From contig CABMCB010000009.1 in NCBI GenBank assembly GCA_902384455.1, positions 1 to 51,308 of the forward strand: a stretch of DNA of 51,308 nucleotides. Direction: 5' to 3'. Below are positions 17,245 through 24,892 of this stretch, in pieces. The stretch is from an uncultured archaeon (GTDB lineage: Archaea; Altiarchaeota; Altiarchaeia; IMC4; SCGC-AAA252-I15). The number at the start of each line of letters is the position of its first letter. The stretch's first letter is position 1. Both the position numbers and the translations under genes were made by a program. The notes beneath the pieces were generated by a model. The model did no database searches and was not told where the DNA came from. It saw only the letters and a program-made list of their open reading frames with translations.

Positions 17245-18225
17245 AGTCTTCTGTTTCGGCAGCGTCATTCCTTTTTTCTTCAGGTGTTCTCGCGCGGGCT
17301 CAAGGATTTCAGCGAGGTTTTTTGCGACGGCCGTTTTGAGGTCTGCGGGGTGTAGTTTGCCTGAAACGTAGTCTGAGTCTAGTGAGTCTGCGTTTTGGTA
17401 TGTGGTGTTTCCGCCGAACTTTTCAGGGCGCTCGACTGTCAACGTTCCTTTGCGGGGGAAAATGAGGTAGCGCACGATGTCCAATACTGGGTTGCTTTCC
17501 TTAGTAGGTGGGCAGTATGCTTTCTTCATTTTGGAGGCGATGCTTTCGGGCGCCTCGTCTATTGCGACAAGCGAGTCTGGAACTGAAGAGCTCATTTTGC
17601 TTTCAGGCCCCTTAAGCGAACACAACAGCGGAGTGTGGACTATCACCGGCTTCCTGTATCCGACCTCCGGCAGTATCTCCCTTGCAAGCATGTGAATTTT
17701 GCGCTGCTCTAACCCTCCGTAGGCGACGTCAGCATTAAGGTGCTTTATGTCAGCAATCTGCATCAGCGGGTAAATAACCTGGCTTGTGTGGGCATTCTCC
17801 ATGTCGCGCGCCACCTCCTGCATGCTACGCAAGGCTCGGTTGAGCGTCGTCTTCTGCGCGATGTCCAACACGTCGTGGACGTACTCCCGGTTGTACTGGA
17901 AGTCGCTCCCGCGCACGAACTCCGCCTTATTCAAACCCAAACCAACAAAACACTCCTTCCAGAAACCAACCATCTCAGCAATCCAATCCTCAGACCCCTT
18001 CCTGTTTAAGCCCGTGTGGATGTCGGCAAACAAAACCTTAACTTTGAACCCCGCACTCTGAAAATCCAAAAGCTTCTGGACCGTCATCATGTGGCCTATG
18101 TGCACCGGACCAGAAGTTTCGTATCCGCAATATACTGTGGGGTGGCCTGATTTATGGCATAATTCGGTGAGTTCCGCAGGCTCAACCACTTCGACGGTGT
18201 TCCTTCGGACGAGAGATTCGTCCAT
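17236..18225 (-). CDS. tyrS: Tyrosyl-tRNA synthetase, archaeal type
   Basis: The 329-residue protein has the class I synthetase signatures VHIGHMM (HIGH at 42-45) and KMSSS (210-214). It has the compact archaeal/eukaryotic TyrRS layout: YCGYETSGPVHIGH with Tyr32 in the tyrosine pocket, YPLMQIADI for amino-acid and ATP contacts, and a short C-terminal helical domain. The length is close to that of Methanocaldococcus TyrRS (about 306-330). It charges tRNA-Tyr. It starts 2 bases after the stop of the UPF0147 gene and forms an operon with it. Confidence 0.92.
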   Translation of the reverse strand: MDESLVRRNTVEVVEPAELTELCHKSGHPTVYCGYETSGPVHIGHMMTVQKLLDFQSAGFKVKVLFADIHTGLNRKGSEDWIAEMVGFWKECFVGLGLNKAEFVRGSDFQYNREYVHDVLDIAQKTTLNRALRSMQEVARDMENAHTSQVIYPLMQIADIKHLNADVAYGGLEQRKIHMLAREILPEVGYRKPVIVHTPLLCSLKGPESKMSSSVPDSLVAIDEAPESIASKMKKAYCPPTKESNPVLDIVRYLIFPRKGTLTVERPEKFGGNTTYQNADSLDSDYVSGKLHPADLKTAVAKNLAEILEPAREHLKKKGMTLPKQKTSI

Positions 18226-18227
18226 GT

Positions 18228-18476
18228 TTACGTCAAAGCCTCCAGGTCGCTTATTATGTTCCAGATGAACGTTTTTGCGTGCATCGGGATGTTGACGTCG
18301 CTGCTGACGCCTTCAAGTTCGTACACCAGGGTGGTCACCTTCACGTTCCAGTCGGGGGACTCCTTCTTAATCTTCTTGAGCTCGTCCTTGACGTGAGTTA
18401 GGGTGGTCTTCACGCGCCTTGGAAGTGCGGGGTCCACTTGGGCTTCGTCAATCTTCTGGAGTACGTCGTCTAACAT
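18228..18476 (-). CDS. UPF0147 family protein
   Basis: The 82-residue helical protein ends with NIPMHAKTFIWNIISDLEAL, the hallmark of archaeal UPF0147 proteins, whose role is unknown. It lies directly upstream of TyrRS with a 2-base gap. A linkage to translation genes is consistent with its wide archaeal conservation. The gene is divergent from bud32 with a 65-base shared promoter region. Confidence 0.88.
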   Translation of the reverse strand: MLDDVLQKIDEAQVDPALPRRVKTTLTHVKDELKKIKKESPDWNVKVTTLVYELEGVSSDVNIPMHAKTFIWNIISDLEALT

Positions 18477-18510
18477 AATTTTCAGCCGCCATTAAAGAAA
18501 GCGGACAACC

Positions 18511-18520
18511 TTATAATAGG
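18511..18520 (+). promoter_or_regulatory. TATA box of bud32
   Basis: TTATAATAGG is 22-31 bases upstream of the ATG at 18542, giving a leaderless transcript. A second AT-rich element (ATTTAAAAGC, 18531-18540) is too close to the start to serve as a TATA box. Confidence 0.55.
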
Positions 18521-18541
18521 GTAGGTTGTAATTTAAAAGCG

Positions 18542-19138
18542 ATGGAACTCGTCCACAAGGGCGCTGAAGCGGAATTATTCCGCGAAGGCGACGTGCTTTT
18601 GAAGCGCCGCTCGCAAAAGAAATACCGCATACCTGAGGTTGACGATTTAATCCGCAAGAGACGGACCCGCAGGGAAGCCAAGGTGCTTAAGCAGCTGGCT
18701 GAGATGGGCGTGCCTGCGCCCAAACTAATTTCTGTGGACGAGAAAAGCTGCGAGCTCAAGATGGAGTACATCGACGGCAAAAAAGCCAAAGACCTCTTCG
18801 AAGAATTGCCAATGAAAGAGGCGGAAGCATTGTCCCGCCGCGTAGGAGAACTTCTGAAGCAAGTCCACGACGCCCACATAATACACAACGACCTAACAGG
18901 AAGCAACCTCCTTGTCACCAAAAAAATAGGCGTACACCTAATCGACTGGGGCCTGTCCGTCCAAAGCACCCGCACAGAAGACAAAGCAATGGACCTCGTA
19001 GTCTACAGAAGAAACCTACAAGCCACCCACCCACAAAGATTCCAACACCTCTGGGACGCAATGACCCAAGGATACGGACAAGAAACAGACGCAATAAAAC
19101 AAGTACAGAAAATACTCCACAGAGGAAGATACCTGTGA
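18542..19138 (+). CDS. bud32: Bud32-type atypical protein kinase of the KEOPS complex
   Basis: The 198-residue protein has the short Bud32 kinase fold: GAEAELF for the nucleotide loop, LLKRRSQKKYRIPEVD with the ATP lysine, RTRREAKVLK, the catalytic HNDLTGSNLL (D117) and the metal-binding LIDWGLS (D135). Family members usually read HGDLTTSN and DFG. It also keeps EDKAMDLVVYRR and THP near the C-terminus. Bud32 works with Kae1 in making t6A at position 37 of tRNAs. Here it stands alone, without Kae1 fused or adjacent. Its TGA overlaps the GTG start of the next, kinase-like gene by 4 bases. Confidence 0.92.
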   Translation: MELVHKGAEAELFREGDVLLKRRSQKKYRIPEVDDLIRKRRTRREAKVLKQLAEMGVPAPKLISVDEKSCELKMEYIDGKKAKDLFEELPMKEAEALSRRVGELLKQVHDAHIIHNDLTGSNLLVTKKIGVHLIDWGLSVQSTRTEDKAMDLVVYRRNLQATHPQRFQHLWDAMTQGYGQETDAIKQVQKILHRGRYL

Positions 19139-20061
19139 ACTCCGCAAGCAAAAACCCAGACATACGCGCCTTCACAGACACAGACCGGGCCAACGCCGCG
19201 GATGAAATCAGAAAAGTCCCCCTACTAGGATTCTCAACCTCAAACGAAGGATTCCCCTCCGGCGGAGCAGTAACAGACCGCCGACACAGAACAGTAATAA
19301 TAGACGGCCGGCAATTCATATTCAAACTATACGGCGAAGGCCCGCTCGTCCCAGCAGGATACACGCTGGAAGACGCCACGCTGATGTGCGACGCAACACG
19401 CGACTACTCCCGCCTACTCGAAAACTCAGGAATAAACGTCCCAGTACTCAAGGCAGTCCGGCCCGTAATCTACAAAGACACTTCCCCGAAAACATATGCC
19501 GTAGGTGTACTGCAAGAGCAGATTCACGACGGCGTCAACGCGCAGACTCTCGCCGAAACAGACGGCATGTCAGACGACTTCGTCGTCCGCCTGCACGGCG
19601 CCATTCTGTCCGCAACCAAACGCGTCATAGACTCCCCCTCCGCATACAGACCGAAAACTCCAATGGAAGCTCCAACAGGATTCGACAACCGCACCGACAA
19701 CTTCGTGTTAGACAAAGACGGACGGCTGTTTTTTGTAGACCCCTACCCGCCGTTTCAGCTGGCCGCGGACGGAAAATTCGCGGTAGACGCTCCGATGCGC
19801 AGGTCCATAAGCGAAGTCGACTTCGACTTAGTTCATGAAGTCACATGCGGTCGCTTGTTCCTGTACTGTCGTCCGCTTCTTTTTCTGCAGATGGCCCGCC
19901 CGCATTTGAGGGGGACTCTGGAAGCGCAAGCGTTAGGTTTTGTGCGCCAAAACGAACATCCCGAAGTCGCTCAGGCAATCGAAGCAGAAATAGCGGGCGG
20001 ATATCCTCAATACAAAAGCAAAAGTCCGGAAGTAGCCCGCGGCCTGATAGTGATACAATAA
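19135..20061 (+). CDS. Aminoglycoside-kinase-like protein coupled to bud32
   Basis: The 308-residue protein starts with GTG overlapping the bud32 stop (GTGA). Features suggest a kinase-like fold: VIIDGRQFIFKLY with a candidate ATP-binding lysine, then a helical region. GFDNRTDNFVLDKDG follows, where D and N stand as in the catalytic D-(x)4-N loop, and FFVDPYPPF supplies the candidate metal-binding aspartate. I do not recognise the exact family, and the histidine common in APH catalytic loops is absent. The tight coupling to Bud32 is notable but may be only operon packing. The substrate is unknown. Confidence 0.55.
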   Translation: MNSASKNPDIRAFTDTDRANAADEIRKVPLLGFSTSNEGFPSGGAVTDRRHRTVIIDGRQFIFKLYGEGPLVPAGYTLEDATLMCDATRDYSRLLENSGINVPVLKAVRPVIYKDTSPKTYAVGVLQEQIHDGVNAQTLAETDGMSDDFVVRLHGAILSATKRVIDSPSAYRPKTPMEAPTGFDNRTDNFVLDKDGRLFFVDPYPPFQLAADGKFAVDAPMRRSISEVDFDLVHEVTCGRLFLYCRPLLFLQMARPHLRGTLEAQALGFVRQNEHPEVAQAIEAEIAGGYPQYKSKSPEVARGLIVIQ

Positions 20062-20076
20062 AAAACGGCTGTCAGT

Positions 20077-21060
20077 CTAAACCAAGTTTACTCCTTGTAT
20101 TTCCTGTTTGATGTGTTGTGCGAGCGGGTTCACTACGTATCCGCCGGTTAGGCCTAGTTTCCTGTTGGCGTTTCTGCCTAAAACAGACCAGCGTCTTTCG
20201 TAGTGGTCAACAAGTTTTTCAAGAAGCCACGGGTTCTCAATTTCCATCCCCACACCCAACGAAAATAAAGCCAATTTTTCAGGAGCAACCAAAGCCGGAT
20301 GGCCTCTCAGGCGGTCGTCTTCTAATGCGCCTTCAAGTATGTCGCGGCCTAGGAAGTTTGTTGTAACCGCCGGGAGTTCTATGACGCGTGCCGGAATTTG
20401 GTGTTCCGGCGTTTCTTTTTCAGGCATGATTTGGAGTGTTCTGCGGTCTCCGGTCTGGTACCGTAATATGCTCCCTCTTTTTTCGACCAGTATATGAGCT
20501 GAGAGAAGCGCCGTTTCCTGCGGAGTCAACGGTTCCCCCGTCCTGATTTTATGCCTCATAGCCAAGATTGTGTCGTTTATGTCGCCCTCGTAAACCCCAA
20601 CCTTAAGTTCATTAAGCTTAGTCCAGTGTCCGCTGAATTCATCGTCAGGCCACGCTATGGAGTATGGGGTTGTGGCCTTGTCCAGTCGGGCGGTGTAGTT
20701 GTGCATTGAGTAAAACGTTGTCTCCGGATTGTCTTCAGCCAGCTTCCTTATGTACTCTAATGCTTCCCTGTTCCACGTTGCGCCCTGAAGGTTCGCCATC
20801 AAAACATCCCCCGAGATTTCATTCTCCCTAAAGGCCTCAAACAAAGGCGGAAGCTGATGCAGGTAGGTGAGTTCGAGGGGAATAGGATATAGTCGCGTTT
20901 GGATTCCTTCCCGCGTCAGCGCGTCGACAAGATTCTTGCCTGCCTCCATGGCGCCCTCCTCAAGCGGGTGTTCTCCCACGATGATGCCCACCTTCGCGGA
21001 GTGCGGCCGCATTAGTCCTACGTCGTCAATTGGCGTTTGACTTTGGCGTAAGGCATTCAT
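20077..21060 (-). CDS. Unrecognised cytosolic protein
   Basis: The protein has 327 residues and no signal peptide. The segment KVGIIVGEHPLEEGAMEAGKN (about 23-43), followed by alternating strands and helices, suggests a Rossmann-like or hydrolase-like N-terminal half. HNYTARLDK, TTNFLGRDILEG and the C-terminal helix add no family I recognise. Met17 is an alternative start. The gene converges on the kinase-like gene. No function is proposed. Confidence 0.5.
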   Translation of the reverse strand: MNALRQSQTPIDDVGLMRPHSAKVGIIVGEHPLEEGAMEAGKNLVDALTREGIQTRLYPIPLELTYLHQLPPLFEAFRENEISGDVLMANLQGATWNREALEYIRKLAEDNPETTFYSMHNYTARLDKATTPYSIAWPDDEFSGHWTKLNELKVGVYEGDINDTILAMRHKIRTGEPLTPQETALLSAHILVEKRGSILRYQTGDRRTLQIMPEKETPEHQIPARVIELPAVTTNFLGRDILEGALEDDRLRGHPALVAPEKLALFSLGVGMEIENPWLLEKLVDHYERRWSVLGRNANRKLGLTGGYVVNPLAQHIKQEIQGVNLV

Positions 21061-21119
21061 TGCAGAATAACTTATGGGCGTCCGGCGTATTATCCTTTTT
21101 TTCTCTTTAGGGAGTCGGT

Positions 21120-21755
21120 TTACTGTGCCTGTTTGGTTTCCGCCAGAAACTTTTTTACTGCTGGTACGGCTTCCGGCAGCGAGCCGACGAAAACGTATCC
21201 TCTTTCCTTGAATCGAGTGTAGTCCGCGTGTTTGTCTTTTCTTTCCACCACTATCTTGAGGCGTGCGAGTTCGAACAGGTCCTCCTCGTTTGCGGGGTCG
21301 TCGCCTACGTAGACGTCCGGGAAAAGGCCGTCTGCGGCTTCGCTTTTCTTGTGGGTTCTGAATGCGAACGCCATAAGGTAGCGGTTGACTGCGATTGTTT
21401 TGACGCCTAAGCTTTCGCCTACTGCGTTCATCACGTCGTAGTCTCCGTTGCTGTAAAGCACGACTTCAGAGAATTTTTTGAGTTCCTCGACGGCTTGCCT
21501 GTTTTCCTGAGGGATGGCTTCGACGACGGATTTGATGGCGTCACGGCGTTTTTCAACGTCATAGTTGGAGAGTATTGCGTGCCTGTGCTTGTGGACGTCT
21601 ACTGCCGCAAGCTCCCCTTTCTTGTAGCGGGCCTTCATGTCCTCCATCTCCTTGCGTTCCTTATGGGGGACGTCCAGGCCGTCAAGAAGGGCCGCCATCG
21701 TGTGGGGGACGGCTACTACGTCGTCTACGTCTAGGCCTACGGTAGGCTTGCTCAT
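21120..21755 (-). CDS. HAD-like hydrolase
   Basis: The 211-residue protein has the HAD order of motifs: VGLDVDDVVAV (motif I, D9 and D11), LYSNGD (motif II), and VGDDPANEEDL (motif IV) with the acidic pair. A helical cap of about 80 residues sits between motifs I and II. Phosphatase activity on a small molecule is the usual role, but the substrate is not visible. It lies downstream of enolase on the same strand with a 42-base gap. Confidence 0.7.
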   Translation of the reverse strand: MSKPTVGLDVDDVVAVPHTMAALLDGLDVPHKERKEMEDMKARYKKGELAAVDVHKHRHAILSNYDVEKRRDAIKSVVEAIPQENRQAVEELKKFSEVVLYSNGDYDVMNAVGESLGVKTIAVNRYLMAFAFRTHKKSEAADGLFPDVYVGDDPANEEDLFELARLKIVVERKDKHADYTRFKERGYVFVGSLPEAVPAVKKFLAETKQAQ

Positions 21756-21797
21756 CGTTTACATTATTTGCTTTTCCGTTAAGAAAAATGCGCCTTT

Positions 21798-23051
21798 TTA
21801 CTGTCCCAGAAGCTTTTCTTCTATGCGAAGCAGCCTGTTGTATTTGGCTACGCGCTCTCCTTTCGCTGGCGCGCCGATTTTCTGGTGAACCCTGAATGTG
21901 GGGTGGATGTTGGGGCATGCGACCGCCAAGTCAGAGGCGAATGTTTCGTCTGTTTCCCCGCTTCTGTGGCTTGGTATGGGAACAATACCGTTTTTGAGCG
22001 CGAACCTAGTCGTCAGAATCCCGTCCCAAAGGCTTCCCGCCTGATTCAACTTGATAAGAAGGCTGTTCAACGCGCCCTTCTCCTTCAGCATAGTAAGGCG
22101 GCCCACGTTTGTCGCAGTCAAGTCGTCTCCTATGATGAGCGCCTTGTCGCCGATTTTCCTTGTGAGCTCGGCGCTTCCTTCAACGTCATCCTGGTCGAAG
22201 GGGTCCTCAAAGCCCTTCATGAAGTAGTCATTGGTGAGTTCCACGTAGAAGTCCACAAGCTCGCCTGTAGTCAGAATCTTGCCGTCCACAGTGTACCCGC
22301 CGTGAACCTTCCAGTGGCTCGCAGCAGCGTCAACGACGATGCCCACATCCTTAAGATTCAACCCAGCAGCCTCAATAGCCTCCTCGGCCGTATCCAATAG
22401 TCCGCGGCATCCTTCGAAGCAGGCGAATCCGCCGTCTTCGCCGGTCTTATGGCGGTCGGGGCCGAAGCGGCTGAGCGTAATCTTTGAGAGCGCAAGATAG
22501 ACGTCGCGGCCCAAAGTGGTTGCTTCGCGGAAACTTTTCGCCTTCTCGAATGTGATTTGAGTGTTCTGGAAGTTGTCTGCGACCTTCTCCATCCTGTCTT
22601 CGCCTTGAACCCGGTGAAGGCCTCCCATCAGCAAATCGACGAGCGGAACAGGAAGCTCATACTTCTTGTTCCCAAGGTAACCGCCCAAATACTCGTACAA
22701 CTCAAGGCCTTCCGCGGCTGCGGCGGCTTTTGCGGCCGCCACTTCCACAGACAGGAATGCGTTTGCGCCAAGGTTGTGTTTGTCTGGGGTTTGGTCTAAC
22801 GCTACGAGTCTGTTGTGGATTGATTCTACGTCCGAGCCGTCTGAGCCGACAAGCGCCTTCCTTATTTTTGTGTTTATGTTCGTGACTGCGTCAGCAGCCG
22901 GCAGGTACTTCGCCTCGTATTTCCCGCGGCTTTTCCCGTAAGGCACGCTTGCGCGGCCGAAAAATCCTCCTTCGAGTGTTACGTCGGCTTCAACTGTCCA
23001 ACTTGCGCGGCTGTCAAGTATCGTGCGCGCTTTAACAGACGTTATGTTCAT
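21798..23051 (-). CDS. eno: Enolase-family protein with changed active-site loops
   Basis: The 417-residue protein aligns over its whole length with enolase (2-phosphoglycerate to PEP). It keeps the three Mg2+ ligands: D241 in VVDAAASHW, E282 in FEDPFDQDD, and D309 in GDDLTATN. It also has the catalytic lysine K334 in LIKLNQAG, SHRSGETDET (361-370) and K391 in the HQKIGAPA segment. Several usually invariant parts differ: the SGASTG loop is YGKSRG (38-43), GDEGGFAP is GEDGGFAC (204-211), and the region of SHAGN...QEF reads GGLHRVQGED...QNTQI. The upstream PEP-utilising gene overlaps it by 20 bases. It may be a real but divergent enolase or a related enzyme. Confidence 0.8.
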   Translation of the reverse strand: MNITSVKARTILDSRASWTVEADVTLEGGFFGRASVPYGKSRGKYEAKYLPAADAVTNINTKIRKALVGSDGSDVESIHNRLVALDQTPDKHNLGANAFLSVEVAAAKAAAAAEGLELYEYLGGYLGNKKYELPVPLVDLLMGGLHRVQGEDRMEKVADNFQNTQITFEKAKSFREATTLGRDVYLALSKITLSRFGPDRHKTGEDGGFACFEGCRGLLDTAEEAIEAAGLNLKDVGIVVDAAASHWKVHGGYTVDGKILTTGELVDFYVELTNDYFMKGFEDPFDQDDVEGSAELTRKIGDKALIIGDDLTATNVGRLTMLKEKGALNSLLIKLNQAGSLWDGILTTRFALKNGIVPIPSHRSGETDETFASDLAVACPNIHPTFRVHQKIGAPAKGERVAKYNRLLRIEEKLLGQ

Positions 23052-24318
23052 GCTCCTTCACCTTTTGCGCTGGAGGCTTTACTCCGTGCTCAACGTTATA
23101 GACCGTCTCCCTAAGGCGCGGAACCAAAGGCACGCTGCTGTTTATCCCCTGCATCCCTATGTGCTGCGCCCATTTGATAGCCTCGTAATCGAACGTTTCC
23201 CCGCAAATACTGGGGTAAACGCCCAACTCAAGAGCCTTCTTAGTCGCAATCTCAACCAACTGCCTTACCGCAGGATGGTGCTCATTGAAACGTTTGGCTA
23301 TGTACGGATTAGCCCTGTCCACAGCCAAAGTGAACTGCGTCAAATCATGCGGCCCCACCTGAATGAAGTCGAGGCCGTGTTTGGCGAACTCAGAGACTGT
23401 TAACGCTGCTGAGGGGACTTCAACCATTATGCCCACTTTGACGTCTTCCCGGGGCTTAAGCCCTACTTGGCGCATTATGTCGAGAGCGCCTTTGTATTCG
23501 CTCACGTCGCTTATCATCGGGAACATGACCCAAAGGTTTTTGGCTCCCGCATCGACCGCTTCCTTTATCCCCAGAAACTCCGTCTCAAGAAGCTCCTTCT
23601 GGTCAAGGCCGCGTCTTATTCCGCGCCAGCCTATCATGGGGTTGAGTTCCTGCGGTTCGCTGTCGCCTCCGATGAGGTTCCTGAGCTCGTTTGTAGGCAT
23701 GTCGAGGGTGCGGTAGCATATGGGTTTGTCGCCGTAGGCTTTGGCTGCGGTTGAAAGCACCCGCGAGAGTTCTTTGACGACGTATTCTCTGCCTTCGTCT
23801 CCTATGAGGCGTATGGGGTGTTTGCCCATGCTGATGAAGAGGAATTTGGCGCGAAGAGGCACTATGCCGTCGCTTATCTTCTTCGCCTTAAGCATAGTCT
23901 CAAGTAGCCCTGCGACTCCGTACACGTGCATTTTGGTGGGCAGGGGTTCGGCTTCGATTTCCTTCTTGGTCAGTTTGGGTGCGTGGTCGCCTTCGTAGAG
24001 TTTGCCTGCTGTGGCATCCAGCGTTACTGTTGTGCCGTCTTCGGCGTCCGGCATCTTCTGGGAGATGATTGTGGGCACGCCCAGTTCCTTGCATAGCAGG
24101 AGCGCGTGGCTGCTTGCGTTGCCTTTGAAGAAAATGATGCCCAGTGCCCCCCCCTTAATCATCTGGTACACTCTGTCTGGGCCGCTGTAGTCTGTGACTA
24201 CTACGGCATTTTTTTGGGGCTTGAATTCGCCGTTCTCGTGCATTATCCGCTTGAGCGGGCCGGCTACGACGCCTGAAAAGACGGTGGTGCCGGAAAGGAG
24301 TATTGCTTTGGATTCCAT
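23032..24318 (-). CDS. PEP-utilising enzyme lacking the ATP-grasp domain (EI/PPDK-like)
   Basis: The 428-residue protein has a phosphohistidine swivelling domain first (about 1-125, with H71 in NASSHALLL as the phosphorylated residue). A PEP-binding TIM barrel follows (about 130-415) with YRTLDMP, NPMIGWRGIR, VMFPMIS, GIMVEVPSAAL, a VGPHDLTQF segment and the SICGE catalytic-cysteine motif near the end. This is the C-terminal arrangement of PEP synthase, PPDK and PTS enzyme I. The ATP/pyruvate-binding ATP-grasp domain and an HPr-binding helical domain are both missing. It probably interconverts PEP and pyruvate with a partner protein encoded elsewhere. It is co-transcribed with the enolase and a small upstream gene. 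Confidence 0.75.
   Translation of the reverse strand: MESKAILLSGTTVFSGVVAGPLKRIMHENGEFKPQKNAVVVTDYSGPDRVYQMIKGGALGIIFFKGNASSHALLLCKELGVPTIISQKMPDAEDGTTVTLDATAGKLYEGDHAPKLTKKEIEAEPLPTKMHVYGVAGLLETMLKAKKISDGIVPLRAKFLFISMGKHPIRLIGDEGREYVVKELSRVLSTAAKAYGDKPICYRTLDMPTNELRNLIGGDSEPQELNPMIGWRGIRRGLDQKELLETEFLGIKEAVDAGAKNLWVMFPMISDVSEYKGALDIMRQVGLKPREDVKVGIMVEVPSAALTVSEFAKHGLDFIQVGPHDLTQFTLAVDRANPYIAKRFNEHHPAVRQLVEIATKKALELGVYPSICGETFDYEAIKWAQHIGMQGINSSVPLVPRLRETVYNVEHGVKPPAQKVKEHEHNVC
23053..23062 (-). promoter_or_regulatory. Ribosome binding site of the enolase gene inside the upstream gene
   Basis: The minus strand reads GGTGAAGGAG just before ATG at 23051. It lies within the last codons of the PEP-utilising gene, consistent with translational coupling. 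Confidence 0.55.
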
Positions 24319-24354
24319 TGTGTTTACCTCACGTTGAAAAAGGAGGCTGGGGGC

Positions 24355-24636
24355 TCAAATGCTCTCCAGCTCTTTAGCCTCGTCCTTAACGAATATGGTG
24401 ACGTGCTTGACGTCCTTCAGTTTCCTGAGCACAGTCAGGAGGGCGTTGTGCGTCTTGTCTGAATTCACCATAAGCCGTATTTCCACGGTGGACGGGTTTT
24501 CGTCGAAGTTTTCGGTGGGGAGCTTAATCTCTATGTCCAGGATTTTGGCGCCTGTGGCGTCTATTTCTCGCAGCGTGCTGCCGAATCCTGTGTCTATGAC
24601 GTGCCCATGAAGGGTTACGTACAGTATTTTCTTCAT
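24355..24636 (-). CDS. Small ACT-like protein, possible regulator
   Basis: The 93-residue protein has a beta-alpha-beta-beta-alpha-beta pattern (KKILYVTLHGHV, a helix region, ILDIEIKLP, STVEIRLMVN, the helix HNALLTVLRKL, and VKHVTIFVKD), as in ACT or ferredoxin-like domains. A GTG nine bases upstream (24645) is an alternative start, but ATG at 24636 follows GGTGGG at a suitable distance. It is the first gene of the unit with the PEP-utilising enzyme and enolase. A role as an effector-binding partner of those enzymes is inference only. Confidence 0.55.
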   Translation of the reverse strand: MKKILYVTLHGHVIDTGFGSTLREIDATGAKILDIEIKLPTENFDENPSTVEIRLMVNSDKTHNALLTVLRKLKDVKHVTIFVKDEAKELESI

Positions 24637-24676
24637 TGTTCCCACCGAAATGTGAATTAGAATATGCGTCCAAGCC

Positions 24677-24684
24677 TTTTAAAT
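24677..24684 (-). promoter_or_regulatory. Candidate TATA box for the PEP/enolase operon
   Basis: TTTTAAAT (palindromic core) lies about 41 bases before the ATG at 24636. It leaves a short leader with the GGTGGG ribosome binding site. Confidence 0.4.
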
Positions 24685-24790
24685 GGAATCCACAGCTTGA
24701 CTAGGGCAAATAAGCGGAAAAATGAGCGGAGAAGGAAAATTTTAAGTAAAGTCAGCGCATAAAAAGTATTTTTTAAGGCTTAGTTCGCAT

Positions 24791-24814
24791 GGTTGAGTGG
24801 GGTGGGGTTGGTGG
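24791..24814 (+). other. G-rich tract in the promoter region of the surface-protein gene
   Basis: Within the 256-base interval between the divergent genes, the plus strand has closely spaced G runs (GG, GGGG, GGGG, GG, GG) able in principle to form a two-tier G-quadruplex. A perfect CTACGTAG palindrome follows at 24822-24829. The function is unknown. The rest of the interval holds AT-rich promoter-like elements and no gene. Confidence 0.35.
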
Positions 24815-24880
24815 TTATAGCCTACGTAGCTGTTGGTTACGTTAGTTCTTTACTCTGTCACATCGGCCTAATCGATTTTA

Positions 24881-24887
24881 AGAGGTG
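24881..24887 (+). promoter_or_regulatory. Ribosome binding site for the surface-protein gene
   Basis: AGAGGTG ends five bases before the ATG at 24893. The overlapping ATG at 24889 runs into TAA after three codons and is not used. Confidence 0.55.
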
Positions 24888-24892
24888 TATGT

